A program made the translations under genes and the position numbers. DNA of 64,000 bases from Schauerella fraxinea (GTDB lineage Bacteria > Pseudomonadota > Gammaproteobacteria > Burkholderiales > Burkholderiaceae_B). The notes beneath the pieces are model-generated. The model saw nothing but the letters and a program-made list of their open reading frames with translations, had not been told where the DNA came from and ran no database searches. The DNA is taken from contig JAVDKK010000002.1 of NCBI GenBank assembly GCA_030849945.1, positions 124,001 through 188,000 of the forward strand, read 5' to 3'. Every line of letters begins with the position of its first letter. Positions within the stretch are counted from its first letter, which is position 1. Shown here in pieces: positions 52,130 through 61,485 of the stretch.

Positions 52130-55100
52130 CGCAACGATTGACCGCACCGCTGACCGAAGCGCAAGCCGGGATGTGGTTCGCGCAGCGCCTGGATGCGGGC
52201 AACCCCATCTTCAATACGGCGCAACGCACCGATATCGAAGGCGATCTCGACATCGACGCCTTCACGTGGGCGGTCGATACGGCGATGGACGAGTGCGACA
52301 GTCTGGCCTTGCGCGTGGTCGACATCGACGGTGTGCCGCATGGTGTCGTCGATCCGGCAATGCGTCCGCGCTTGCAGATGATCGACGTGTCGCTGGATGC
52401 GGATCCGCACGCGCGAGCACGCACGTTGATGGCGGCCGACATGCAGCGCCCGGCAGATCCGGCGCACGACCCGATGGCGGCGCAATGGTTGCTGCGCACG
52501 GGGCCCGCCTCGCATATCTGGTATCAGCGGGTGCATCACCTGGCCGCGGATGGCTACGGCATGGCGCTCATCGATGCGCGCGTGGCGCAACTGTATCGTT
52601 CGCGCGTAACGGGTGAAGCCCCCGGATCGCCGCTGGCGCCGCTCAGCAACGTCATGGACGAAAGCGCGGCGTACCTCGCATCGGAGAAGCGGGTGGCCGA
52701 TCGGGCGTATTGGCTTGATTCGCTGGCTGGTGGCGAACCGGCGATCGGCCTGGCGGAAGGCGTGCCGCTGACGGCACATCGCTTCTTGCAGGCGGGTGTG
52801 GCGCTGTCGGACCGTTTTGCAACGCAACTCGCGTCGCTCGCGCAGCGCTCGGGCGCGTCGTGGCCCGACATCCTGCTGGGCCTGAGCGCGGTGTACGTCG
52901 CCCGCATGACGGGCCGCACGCGCGCTGTGGTCGGCGCGCCCTACATGGGACGCCTCGGAAGCGCCAGCGCGCGCGTGCCCGCCATGGTCATGAACGTGCT
53001 GCCGGTGGCGATCGAGGTGGACGAGCGTCAGCCCATGGCTGCATTCATGTTGGACACGTCGCGGGCATTGCGCCGTGCGCGCCGTCACGGGCGTTATCGC
53101 AGCGAACAACTGCGGCGCGATCTGGGCTTGTTGGGCGGCCAGCGCCGCTTGTTTGGCCCGTTGATCAACGTTTTGCCATTCGATAATCCGCCTGCGTTGA
53201 CCGGGTTGCGCACACGCGTGCAGGTGATGTGCGCCGGCCCCGTCGACGATCTCACATTAACGTTCCGGGGCGACGCCGCCGGACAGCATATTCATCTGGC
53301 TGTGGAAGCCAATCCCGCGCTGTATAGCCAATCGGACGTGGACGCCCACCTGGCGCGGCTCGCCGATCTGCTGCAGCACGCAGTGGCCGCCGAATGCCTG
53401 GCCGATGTGCCCACGTTGACGGCTGTGGAGCTGACGCATTGGCAGCGCGATGCGCATGGCGATGTGCGGGCGGTGCCGCGCACCACCTTGGCCGCGCTGC
53501 TCGACGACGCCCTGCGCACGCATGCCGCATCGGATGCCGTGGTGTTTGAACGGTCAACGTTGACGTATGCCGAGCTGGATGCCCGTAGCCGCCTGCTGGC
53601 GCATACCCTGGCCGGGCAGGGCGTGGGTCGCGGCGATGTGGTGGCGCTCGCGCTGCCGCGCAGCATCGAGCTCATTGTGGCGCTCGTCGCCATCATGCGC
53701 GCCGGTGCCGCCTATCTGCCGCTCGATCTGGCCCATCCGCGAGATCGACTCGCCGCCATTCTTACCTCCGCGTCACCCCGCGCCGTGCTCACTTTGCACA
53801 GCGTGCGCGATGTCGTGCCTTGCGACTCGGCGTTGTGCGTCGACACGATCCTCTCAGGCGAGCCGGCCACGCGTCTGGGCGCCACTGCAGCCGCCGCAGC
53901 ACACAGCGCCGCGCCGGCTGCCGCCGTCACCACGTTTGGCATCGCACCGGCGACGACCTTGGCCACCGCCGAGCCAGACGATCCCGCGTACGTGATCTAT
54001 ACCTCCGGCTCAACCGGCGCGCCGAAAGGCGTGGTTGTGGGCCACGACGCCATCGTCAATCGGTTGCTGTGGATGGGCGAGCATTACGGCTTCGGTCCCG
54101 CATGCCGCACGCTGCAAAAGACGCCGGCCACGTTCGATGTGTCGGTGTGGGAGTTTTTCCTGCCGCTCATCACCGGCGGGGTGTTGGTGGTGGCGCCTCC
54201 CGAGGCGCACAAGGATCCCGCGTGGCTCGCCGACATCGTCCGCACGCAACGCATCGATACGCTGCACTTCGTGCCGTCGATGCTGTCGGCCTTTCTGGCT
54301 GAGCCTTCGGCCAAGGGGCTGCATCTGAAGCGTGTCTTCTGCAGCGGCGAGGCGTTGCCGGCCGCCGTGCGCGATCGTTTTCATCAAGTGTTTACGGCTG
54401 AACTGCATAACCTTTATGGCCCGACAGAAGCGGCCGTCGACGTGAGCTATTGGCCCGCCGCGGCGCACGACCCGTCGGTGCCTGTGCCCATCGGCTACCC
54501 GGTGTGGAACACCGCGTTGTATGTGCTCGACGATTGCCTGCGGCCGTTGCCGGTGGGCGTGGCCGGGCATCTCTACATCGCTGGGCGCCAATTGGCGCAG
54601 GGCTATCTGGGCCGCCCCGATTTGACGGCCGAGCGGTTCGTGGCCGATCCCTTCGGGGCTGAGGGCGCGCGCATGTACGTGACGGGCGATCTGGCCCGCA
54701 GGCGCGCCGATGGTGCGCTAGTCTTTCTGGGACGCTCCGACCATCAGATCAAGATTCGCGGGCAGCGCATCGAGCTCGAAGAGATCGAAGCCGTGCTGGC
54801 CCATGCGCCCGGTGTGTCGCAAGTGGCCGTGATCGTGCGGACCGATCAGCCGGGCCAGGATCGCATCGTGGCCTATGCCGTGGCCCACGATCATGCTGTG
54901 CTCGCGCGCGACGCCTTGCGCACCCACGCGACTCAACGCTTGCCCGATTACATGGTGCCGGCGGCTTTCGTGATCTTGCCGGCGCTCCCCATCACTGCCA
55001 ACGGCAAACTGGACCGGCGCGCCTTGCCGCAGCCGCCGCAAACAGTGACTGCCGGCCGTGCGCCCAACACCCCCACCGAGCGCGCGGTAGCGGAGATGTT

Positions 55101-56166
55101 TGCCGCGGTGCTCGGCCATGCCGTGGCGGTGCAGGGCGCCGACGACGACTTCTTCGAGCTTGGCGGCCACTCATTGCTGGCTGCCCAACTGGCCTCGGCG
55201 ATCCGGCAACGCTGGGGGTACGCCTTCAGCCTCGGCGCCGTGTTCGAACATCCCACCGTGGCGCGGATGGCGCAGCATCTGGATGCGCTGTCTACGCTGG
55301 CTGGCGACGATCAGGCGCGTGCGGCGAGTGCCGGTGGATTCGGCGCCGTGATCGGCTTGCGGCACGGTCCAGCTGAGCGTCCGGCCTTGTTTTGTGTGCA
55401 TCCGGCGGGGGGCTTGAGCTGGTGCTACGGCGCGCTGGCGCGTGCGCTGTCGCCGGATCGCACGGTGTATGGCCTGCAAGCGCGCGGCCTGCATCCCGAT
55501 TGCCCCGATGCCCCGGAAAGCATTGCTGCGATGGCGTCTGAATATGTGGACGCCTTGCTCGCGCTGCAGCCTGCCGGCCCCTATCATTTGGCCGGCTGGT
55601 CGGTGGGCGGCATTATCGTGCAAGCGATGGCGGCTGAACTGCATCGCCGGGGTCATCCCGTAGGCGCGCTCGCCATGCTCGACGCCTATCCTTGCGACGT
55701 GTGGCGCGATCAACCCGCGCCGCCGGCCGACGCCATCTACAAGGCGCTGCTGCACATCGCCGGTTACGACCCGGCTGGATTGATCGATCTGGCCATGACG
55801 CGTGATGGTGTCGTCGATTTTCTGCGCCGCAGCGGTCACCCGCTGGGTGAACTGCCCGACGACATGATCGACGGCGTCTTCCGCGTCGTGGCCGAGAACA
55901 ACACGATGGTGCGCGCGCACCATCACACGGTATATCCCGGCCATCTGATGTATTTCCGCGCAGCGCTCGATCACGAAGGCGAGAATCTGTTCCCGCGCCA
56001 GTGGTCGCCTTACGTGGCGTCGTTGGACATTCACGAAATCCCAAGCGTGCATGCGCACATGGTCGGCGCCGATGCCACCGCGTTGATTGCGCCGCTCCTG
56101 GCGGCGCATCTGGACGCGTGCGATCGCGCCACGACGCTTACTTCTTCATTGTTCGATGACCGCTAA
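52126..56166 (+). CDS. entF: EntF-like siderophore synthetase (C-A-T-TE NRPS)
   Basis: 1346 residues. Condensation domain (~1-430) with active HHLAADG at 137-143. Adenylation domain (~450-960): YIYTSGSTGAPKGVVVGHD, FDVSVWEFFLPLITGG near 669, LHNLYGPTEAAVDVSYWP near 762, YVTGDLARRRADG. Reading the specificity residues against EntF gives D-V-W-H-F-S-L-V-D-K, the serine code. Carrier domain (~985-1055) with DDFFELGGHSLLAAQLAS, Ser near 1016. Thioesterase (~1085-1335) with nucleophile GWSVGG near 1160 and a late His. It should couple DHB to serine and release a lactone, as in enterobactin. An Ala-rich insertion precedes the A3 motif. Confidence 0.95.
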   Translation: MTQRLTAPLTEAQAGMWFAQRLDAGNPIFNTAQRTDIEGDLDIDAFTWAVDTAMDECDSLALRVVDIDGVPHGVVDPAMRPRLQMIDVSLDADPHARARTLMAADMQRPADPAHDPMAAQWLLRTGPASHIWYQRVHHLAADGYGMALIDARVAQLYRSRVTGEAPGSPLAPLSNVMDESAAYLASEKRVADRAYWLDSLAGGEPAIGLAEGVPLTAHRFLQAGVALSDRFATQLASLAQRSGASWPDILLGLSAVYVARMTGRTRAVVGAPYMGRLGSASARVPAMVMNVLPVAIEVDERQPMAAFMLDTSRALRRARRHGRYRSEQLRRDLGLLGGQRRLFGPLINVLPFDNPPALTGLRTRVQVMCAGPVDDLTLTFRGDAAGQHIHLAVEANPALYSQSDVDAHLARLADLLQHAVAAECLADVPTLTAVELTHWQRDAHGDVRAVPRTTLAALLDDALRTHAASDAVVFERSTLTYAELDARSRLLAHTLAGQGVGRGDVVALALPRSIELIVALVAIMRAGAAYLPLDLAHPRDRLAAILTSASPRAVLTLHSVRDVVPCDSALCVDTILSGEPATRLGATAAAAAHSAAPAAAVTTFGIAPATTLATAEPDDPAYVIYTSGSTGAPKGVVVGHDAIVNRLLWMGEHYGFGPACRTLQKTPATFDVSVWEFFLPLITGGVLVVAPPEAHKDPAWLADIVRTQRIDTLHFVPSMLSAFLAEPSAKGLHLKRVFCSGEALPAAVRDRFHQVFTAELHNLYGPTEAAVDVSYWPAAAHDPSVPVPIGYPVWNTALYVLDDCLRPLPVGVAGHLYIAGRQLAQGYLGRPDLTAERFVADPFGAEGARMYVTGDLARRRADGALVFLGRSDHQIKIRGQRIELEEIEAVLAHAPGVSQVAVIVRTDQPGQDRIVAYAVAHDHAVLARDALRTHATQRLPDYMVPAAFVILPALPITANGKLDRRALPQPPQTVTAGRAPNTPTERAVAEMFAAVLGHAVAVQGADDDFFELGGHSLLAAQLASAIRQRWGYAFSLGAVFEHPTVARMAQHLDALSTLAGDDQARAASAGGFGAVIGLRHGPAERPALFCVHPAGGLSWCYGALARALSPDRTVYGLQARGLHPDCPDAPESIAAMASEYVDALLALQPAGPYHLAGWSVGGIIVQAMAAELHRRGHPVGALAMLDAYPCDVWRDQPAPPADAIYKALLHIAGYDPAGLIDLAMTRDGVVDFLRRSGHPLGELPDDMIDGVFRVVAENNTMVRAHHHTVYPGHLMYFRAALDHEGENLFPRQWSPYVASLDIHEIPSVHAHMVGADATALIAPLLAAHLDACDRATTLTSSLFDDR

Positions 56167-57550
56167 ATCATTTTTCATGGACATCAGTCCGCTGCGCGAC
56201 AGTCCGGCATTCCGGTACGCGTTCGCAGCCCGCACCGCCACCGTGCTCGTGACCGGCATGCTGCTGGTGGCCGCCAGTCTGCAGCTGTTTCAGATCACGC
56301 AATCGTCGGTGGCCGTGGCGGCCCTCAACGTGGCCATGGCCGTGCCGATGGTGCTGGCATTGATTGCCGGCGGCGTGCTGTCGGATCAACGCGACCGCCG
56401 CTCGCTCATGCTGTGGTCACGCTCCGCGTATGCAGTGGGCGTGTTGCTCTACTTCGTCAATGCCTTGCTGCCCGAGCCCACGGTCGCCTTGATCTACGTG
56501 GCCGGCATGATCAGCGGCGCGGCGGGCGGCATCAGCGTGCCGGCCATGATGGCGGCCACGCCTGCCTTGGTGGGGCGCGAACGCCTGGCCGCAGCGGCGG
56601 CGCTCGGCGGACTGTCGATGCAGATCGGCGGCATTGTGGGGCCGGCGCTTGCCGGCGCCTTGATCGCCGGGCCGGGCCTGGTGTTCTGCTACGGCATCGT
56701 GCTCGTGGGTGTGCTCGCCACGCCGTTTTTGCTGTATCGCTTGCCGCCGCTGCCGCCACCGCCGCGCAAGGCGCCGGTGCGCGCCGCCACGTCCTTTGTC
56801 GAAGGCTTGAGCTATATCCGTGCCAATCCGCTGCTGCGGGGGCTCCTGCTGATCGACCTGGCGGCAATGGTGCTTGCAACGCCCCTGGCCTTGCTGCCCG
56901 AGTGGGGCACACGCATCCTCGGCGGCGGGCCGCAAGTGGCGGGTTTTCTGTATGCCGCGCCGGCCATCGGCGCCACGCTCGCCGCGTTGAGCAGTGGCTG
57001 GACGCGCCGGGTGGCGCACACCGGCCATGTGCTGATCGCCGCCGTGCTCGTCTGGGGCGTATCGATCGTGTTGCTGGCCCTCGGCACCTCATTGTGGTGG
57101 GCGATGATCAGCCTGGCTTTGATGGGCGCGGCCGACACGATTTCCAAGATTTTGCGCGGCGCGCTGATGCAACGCCACACGCCGGACGAATTGCTGGGGC
57201 GCGTGTCGAGCATCTGGATGATGCAGACCTCGATCGGCCCGGCGCTGGGCAACGTGCAGGTCGGTTTTGTGGCGCGCATGTTGTCGCCGCCGCTCGCGCT
57301 GCTGATCGGTGGCGTGGCATGCGTGGCGGCCGTGAGCGCCGTGGCGGCGACGTCGCCGGCATTGCGCGCAGCGCAACTGCAAGGGGGACGCAAGCCGGAA
57401 GGTTCGCAGGCCGGGGCCGCCGCCTCGACGACAGCACCGGCGCAAGCCATGGCAGGCGATTCGCGCCCGATCGATGACGCGTCGTCGACCGCCGCTCCGG
57501 GTAGCGGCGCGGGTGCTGCGCCTTCGCCGCACGAGGAAAAAAGATCGTGA
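56156..57550 (+). CDS. entS: EntS-like MFS siderophore exporter
   Basis: 464 residues from ATG 56156, overlapping the NRPS stop by 11 bases; ATG 56177 (MDISPLRDSPAFRYAF) is possible. Twelve-helix MFS: RTATVLVTGMLLVAASLQLF, GGVLSDQRDRRSLMLWSRSA, AGMISGAAGGISVPAMMAAT. It resembles EntS, which moves enterobactin to the periplasm. The last ~60 residues are an Ala/Ser/Gly-rich tail beyond the last helix. Last gene of the coupled operon. Confidence 0.88.
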   Translation: MTAKSFFMDISPLRDSPAFRYAFAARTATVLVTGMLLVAASLQLFQITQSSVAVAALNVAMAVPMVLALIAGGVLSDQRDRRSLMLWSRSAYAVGVLLYFVNALLPEPTVALIYVAGMISGAAGGISVPAMMAATPALVGRERLAAAAALGGLSMQIGGIVGPALAGALIAGPGLVFCYGIVLVGVLATPFLLYRLPPLPPPPRKAPVRAATSFVEGLSYIRANPLLRGLLLIDLAAMVLATPLALLPEWGTRILGGGPQVAGFLYAAPAIGATLAALSSGWTRRVAHTGHVLIAAVLVWGVSIVLLALGTSLWWAMISLALMGAADTISKILRGALMQRHTPDELLGRVSSIWMMQTSIGPALGNVQVGFVARMLSPPLALLIGGVACVAAVSAVAATSPALRAAQLQGGRKPEGSQAGAAASTTAPAQAMAGDSRPIDDASSTAAPGSGAGAAPSPHEEKRS

Positions 57551-57587
57551 TTTCGATTCCGACGACAGCGCGTTGGCGCTCCTGTAG

Positions 57588-57631
57588 ACCGCTCGCCGCC
57601 TGAGGGCTGTGCGAGCGGTTATCCATTTTTC
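57588..57631 (+). terminator. Possible terminator after entS
   Basis: ACCGCTCG (57588-57595) pairs with CGAGCGGT (57612-57619) over a 16-base loop, followed a few bases later by TTTTT (57627-57631). Stem is modest and the T-run offset; it may give partial read-through into the next gene. Confidence 0.45.
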
Positions 57632-57649
57632 ACGTCAAAGAGGAACACC

Positions 57650-59050
57650 ATGCATTCGACCCTTTCGATCGCGCCCCGCAGCGGCCGCCGCGTTCTGGCC
57701 CAGGCCGGCCTTGCCCTGGCAACGCTGACGCTGTCGATCGCCGCCGCCTACGCCGCGCCGACGTTCGAACAACCCGATACCGACTTCAAGGGCAGCGTGT
57801 TCTCCTCCGGCGCATTGCCCGGTACCGAAGCAAAATTGATGGGCCGCGCGTTCACGCCCGGCCAGAAGGTCACGCTGTACCGTGCCGGTCAAGCGCTTAA
57901 CAACGGCGAGGTTTACACGGTAAACGAGAAGGGTGGCTTTGAGGCCACCGTCGCGATTCCCGCCGATGCCACGCCCGGCTTGCACCCCGTCGTCGCCAGC
58001 GCGGCCAATCCTACTGCCGCGGCGCTGTTCGATCTGAAAGTCTCGAGCAAACTGCCGTTGTCGGGCCAGGATGCCTTCACGGTCACGAGCGAAAAACTGG
58101 TGCAGGGCCTTTATCAAAGCGCCTACAGCCCCAAGAATGACCGCATCTTCGTGACGTCGGCCGTCGGCCGCCCGCCGGTCAAAGAATCGCAACTGCTCAA
58201 GCTCAATGCCAAAACCTTGGCCACCGAGGCCAAGGTGTCGGCCGCCAAGGTGACCACACGTGACGACGGTCACACGTTCGCCATGTATGGCGTCGCCACC
58301 GACGACACGCACAACAATGTGTGGGCCACCAATACACGAGACAACACCGTTGCCGTCTACAAGCAATCGGATCTGAAGCTGGTCAAGCAATTCCCGGCCG
58401 GCCTCGCACCGCACGCGCGCGATGTCGTCGTCGACGAGACGCTCAACAAGGCGTACGTGTCGACCCCGGGCAAGAACTGGATCGTCGTCTTCGATACCAA
58501 AAAGCTCGCGCACAAGACCAACATCGCCATCGAGTCGGATGAAGACAAGAGCTTCAGCACGATGAGCATCGCGTTGGACGACGTCAATCACAAGCTCTAC
58601 ACCGTCAGCGGCGCCACGCGCGAAGCGGCCGTGATCGACACCAAGACCGACAAGGTCGAGCGCGTGATTCGCGTACCGGGCATCAAGGGCGGCGCAGGCA
58701 TTGCCGTCGATGGCAAGGGCAAGCGTCTGTATGTGGTTGCCCAAGGCTCGGATAATCTGGTCATCCTCGACCTGGAATCCGGCAAGCCGCTGCACACCGT
58801 CGCCGTGGGTGCCGGCGCGCTCAACGTGGCATTCGAACCGAAGAGCGGTCTGGCTTACGTCGTCAGCCGCGGCGCCGGTACGGTGACGGCAGTCGACGCC
58901 AACGGCAAGATCGTCGGTAACCTGGATGGCGGCACGTTCCCCAACCACGTCGTTTCCGACAACAAGGGCGACGTGTTCGTGATCAATAAATCCAAGGGCG
59001 CCGACGATGCCCAGGGCGATCGCATCTCGCGCATCACCCCGAAGAAGTAA
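57650..59050 (+). CDS. YncE-family beta-propeller protein, exported
   Basis: 466 residues; AGAGGA lies before the ATG. Signal peptide LALATLTLSIAAAYA, cut before APTFEQPD, so a soluble periplasmic protein rather than a lipoprotein. About 100 residues of Ig-like beta domain (LPGTEAKLMGRAFTPGQKVT) come first, then a YVTN propeller: NNVWATNTRDNTVAVYKQSD, KAYVSTPGKNWIVVFDTKKL, KRLYVVAQGSDNLVILDLES. Iron link inferred from the position directly after entS and from E. coli YncE. No Fur box found in the 99-base leader. Confidence 0.87.
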   Translation: MHSTLSIAPRSGRRVLAQAGLALATLTLSIAAAYAAPTFEQPDTDFKGSVFSSGALPGTEAKLMGRAFTPGQKVTLYRAGQALNNGEVYTVNEKGGFEATVAIPADATPGLHPVVASAANPTAAALFDLKVSSKLPLSGQDAFTVTSEKLVQGLYQSAYSPKNDRIFVTSAVGRPPVKESQLLKLNAKTLATEAKVSAAKVTTRDDGHTFAMYGVATDDTHNNVWATNTRDNTVAVYKQSDLKLVKQFPAGLAPHARDVVVDETLNKAYVSTPGKNWIVVFDTKKLAHKTNIAIESDEDKSFSTMSIALDDVNHKLYTVSGATREAAVIDTKTDKVERVIRVPGIKGGAGIAVDGKGKRLYVVAQGSDNLVILDLESGKPLHTVAVGAGALNVAFEPKSGLAYVVSRGAGTVTAVDANGKIVGNLDGGTFPNHVVSDNKGDVFVINKSKGADDAQGDRISRITPKK

Positions 59051-59092
59051 GCGGCAGGTACCAGGCGGCCCGGGTCAATGGCCCGGTGCCGC
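59051..59092 (+). terminator. Hairpin after the second YncE gene
   Basis: GCGGCA (59051-59056) with TGCCGC (59087-59092) encloses an inner CCGGG/CCCGG stem. It starts right at the stop codon. No U-tract, so it could be a Rho-dependent end or RNA-stabilising structure. Confidence 0.35.
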
Positions 59093-59196
59093 TCGGTCGA
59101 TCCGTTGTAACGGCGCCTGAGCGGACTGGATACGGGCCGTTGCAGACATTGCGGCCGGCAGTCGTATCATGGCAGCTCTGGAATACAAGGCTGACG

Positions 59197-60501
59197 ATGG
59201 TACGACCTGCCGACCCCAGCGCCGCCGATCCTCGCGCGGCGCAGCTCAAACGCATGAAGCGCGGTGCGCTGGCATTGTTCATCGCGATGATTGCCGGCTT
59301 TGTGCTCAGCCATGCCATGGGTGCACAGGGCGTCTGGGCCTGGGTGAGGGCATTTTGCGAAGCCGCCACCGTAGGTGCGTTGGCCGACTGGTTTGCCGTG
59401 GTGGCGCTTTTTCGCCACCCGCTGCATCTGCCCATTCCCCATACTGCCATCATTCCCAATAACAAAGCCCGGATCGCCGACAACCTGGCGATTTTCGTGC
59501 GCGATCATTTTCTCGAACCCGAAACCCTGCTGGCAAAGCTGAAATCACTCGACCCGGCCAAGCGCCTGGGCGATTGGCTCGTGCAGCCGGCGCAAACCCG
59601 GCAGCTCGTGCAGGGCATGCGGAAGGTGGCCTTGCAATCGCTCGATCTGCTGGACGAGCACGCGGTGCGGCGGGTGATCCAGGACTTCGCGATCACCAAT
59701 CTCAAGCGCTGGAACGCTGCGCAAACGGCCGGCGAGGTGTTCACGCTCCTCACGCGTGATGGCCGCCATCAGAAATTGCTCGATGCCGCGCTCGAGCGGC
59801 TCGGCGGCTACCTGGCGCAAGAAGACGTGAAAGAGAGAGCGTCGGGGCTGATGGTCAAATTCGCCAAAAAAGAATGGCCCCGCATCGTGACCACGCTGAA
59901 CTTGGTGTCATCGGTGGACGACATCGCCGACAGCATGGCCGATAAGCTCGCCCGCGCGCTCCTGGATGAGCTGCAAGAGGTGCTCTCGCAACCCGATCAT
60001 CCCGTGCGCCGGGATTACGAACAGTGGGTGATCGACTATATCGAACGCCTGCGCTCCGATCCCGCCGTGGCCGAGCAGGTCGAAACGCTCAAGCAGCGCT
60101 TGATCGCGCATCCCAAGGTGCAGGAGTTCGTGCAAGGATTGTGGGACGATATTCATGCCGCGCTGCGTCGCGACCTGGCGGCCGAAAACTCGATCCTCGC
60201 CAAGCATCTCGAAAGCGCGTGCTTGGCGATGGGCCAGAAGATCGCCAGCGATCCCGCGCTGCGCGACGCGCTCAACGATCATCTGCTGACCAGCGCGCGC
60301 AGCATGACCGATAGTCTGCGCGATGGTGTGACCGATCACATCGCTAAAACCGTCAAGAACTGGGACGAACGCCAACTGGTTGACGAGCTCGAACTCAGTG
60401 TGGGCCGGGATCTGCAATACATCCGCTTCAACGGCACGCTGGTGGGCGGGTTGATCGGCGTGATCCTGCATGCGGCGGTATTGTTGGCGGCAGCGGTGTA
60501 G
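59197..60501 (+). CDS. DUF445 family membrane protein
   Basis: 434 residues from ATG 59197. Two N-terminal segments form the membrane part: ALFIAMIAGFVLSHAMGAQG and EAATVGALADWFAVVALFRH, the DUF445 hallmark GALADWFAVVALFRHPL. A long charged helical region follows, then a C-terminal helix NGTLVGGLIGVILHAAVLLA. Function unknown; the long coiled helices suggest an elongated periplasmic or cytoplasmic rod. Confidence 0.9.
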   Translation: MVRPADPSAADPRAAQLKRMKRGALALFIAMIAGFVLSHAMGAQGVWAWVRAFCEAATVGALADWFAVVALFRHPLHLPIPHTAIIPNNKARIADNLAIFVRDHFLEPETLLAKLKSLDPAKRLGDWLVQPAQTRQLVQGMRKVALQSLDLLDEHAVRRVIQDFAITNLKRWNAAQTAGEVFTLLTRDGRHQKLLDAALERLGGYLAQEDVKERASGLMVKFAKKEWPRIVTTLNLVSSVDDIADSMADKLARALLDELQEVLSQPDHPVRRDYEQWVIDYIERLRSDPAVAEQVETLKQRLIAHPKVQEFVQGLWDDIHAALRRDLAAENSILAKHLESACLAMGQKIASDPALRDALNDHLLTSARSMTDSLRDGVTDHIAKTVKNWDERQLVDELELSVGRDLQYIRFNGTLVGGLIGVILHAAVLLAAAV

Positions 60502-60590
60502 GGCGCCGGCAGGGCTGCGCGCAGTGCGTGGCCGTCGTGCGCTTTGCAAACTCAGACATTCGACTTCGATCAAATCCGCTTTCGTCGCTC

Positions 60591-60686
60591 AGCCTCGACT
60601 CATTCACTGCCATCACGCAGCCTCGATCACTCAACTGCCATTACTCAGCCTCGATCACTCAACTGCCATCACTCAGCTTCGATAAC
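60591..60686. repeat. 28-base tandem repeat, 3.4 copies
   Basis: Units beginning AGCCTCGA occur at 60591, 60619 and 60647, with a partial copy at 60675. Units 2 and 3 differ only at one base; unit 1 and the partial copy have diverged. It sits in the leader of the glutathione transferase gene (ATG 60715). Confidence 0.88.
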
Positions 60687-60714
60687 GCGACGGCAACCTT
60701 ACCAAGGAATCAGC

Positions 60715-61413
60715 ATGACCGACCTATCCGGCTTTCCGATCACTAAAAAATGGCCCGCCCAGCATCCCGATCGTATTCAGCTCTATTCCTTACCCTCCCC
60801 AAACGGTGTGAAGGTATCGATCGCGCTCGAAGAACTGGGGTTGCCGTATGAGCCGCATCGGGTGAACTTCGATACGCAGGATCAGATGACGCCTGAGTTT
60901 TTGTCGCTCAATCCCAATAACAAGATTCCCGCGATGCTGGATCCCGATGGTCCGGGCGGCAAGCCACTGGGCTTATTCGAATCGGGTGCAATACTGATGT
61001 ATCTGGCCGAGAAAACCGGCAAGTTGATTCCGCAGGATGCTGCCGGCCGATATGAAACGCTGCAGTGGATCATGTTCCAGATCGGTGGCGTGGGCCCGAT
61101 GTTTGGGCAGCTTGGCTTCTTCCATAAGTTCGCCGGCAAGGATTATGACGATAAGCGTCCGCGCGATCGCTACGTGGCGGAATCCAAGCGGCTGCTGGCC
61201 GTGCTGGATAAGCGCCTGGAAGGCCGCAATTGGATGATGGGCGATGAATACACGATCGCCGATATCGCCATCTGGCCTTGGGTGCGCAATTTGAACGGTT
61301 TTTACGGCGCGGGCGAATTGGTCGGCTTTGACGACTTCAAGAACATCGCCCGCGTGCTGGAAGCCTTCGTGGCCCGTCCGGCTGTGGTGAAAGGATTGAC
61401 GATTCCGGCTTGA
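60715..61413 (+). CDS. Glutathione transferase, YfcG/YghU-like disulfide-bond oxidoreductase
   Basis: 232 residues from ATG 60715, with AAGGA upstream. N-terminal thioredoxin fold RIQLYSLPSPNGVKVSIALE and NPNNKIPAMLDPDG, LFESGAILMYLAEKTGKLIP; the C-terminal domain has QWIMFQIGGVGPMFGQLGFF and YTIADIAIWPWVRN. The Asn in SPNG replaces the Cys/Ser of other classes, as in nu-class YfcG-like enzymes with glutathione-dependent disulfide reductase activity. Codons before ATG 60715 run through the tandem repeat and are not part of the protein. Confidence 0.9.
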   Translation: MTDLSGFPITKKWPAQHPDRIQLYSLPSPNGVKVSIALEELGLPYEPHRVNFDTQDQMTPEFLSLNPNNKIPAMLDPDGPGGKPLGLFESGAILMYLAEKTGKLIPQDAAGRYETLQWIMFQIGGVGPMFGQLGFFHKFAGKDYDDKRPRDRYVAESKRLLAVLDKRLEGRNWMMGDEYTIADIAIWPWVRNLNGFYGAGELVGFDDFKNIARVLEAFVARPAVVKGLTIPA

Positions 61414-61485
61414 CGCAGCCTGCAGCCACCATCGGCTCGACCGAGGGGCGGCATCGCTGTTCAAATACGCTTGCCGATACGGGCT

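Noticed and set aside
60591..60686. 28-base repeats resembling CRISPR repeat length
   Set aside because: Repeats abut one another without spacers, and no cas genes are present.
60544..60714. N-terminal extension of the glutathione transferase
   Set aside because: It is encoded by the tandem repeat and lacks family similarity; ATG 60715 has a good Shine-Dalgarno and fits the family.
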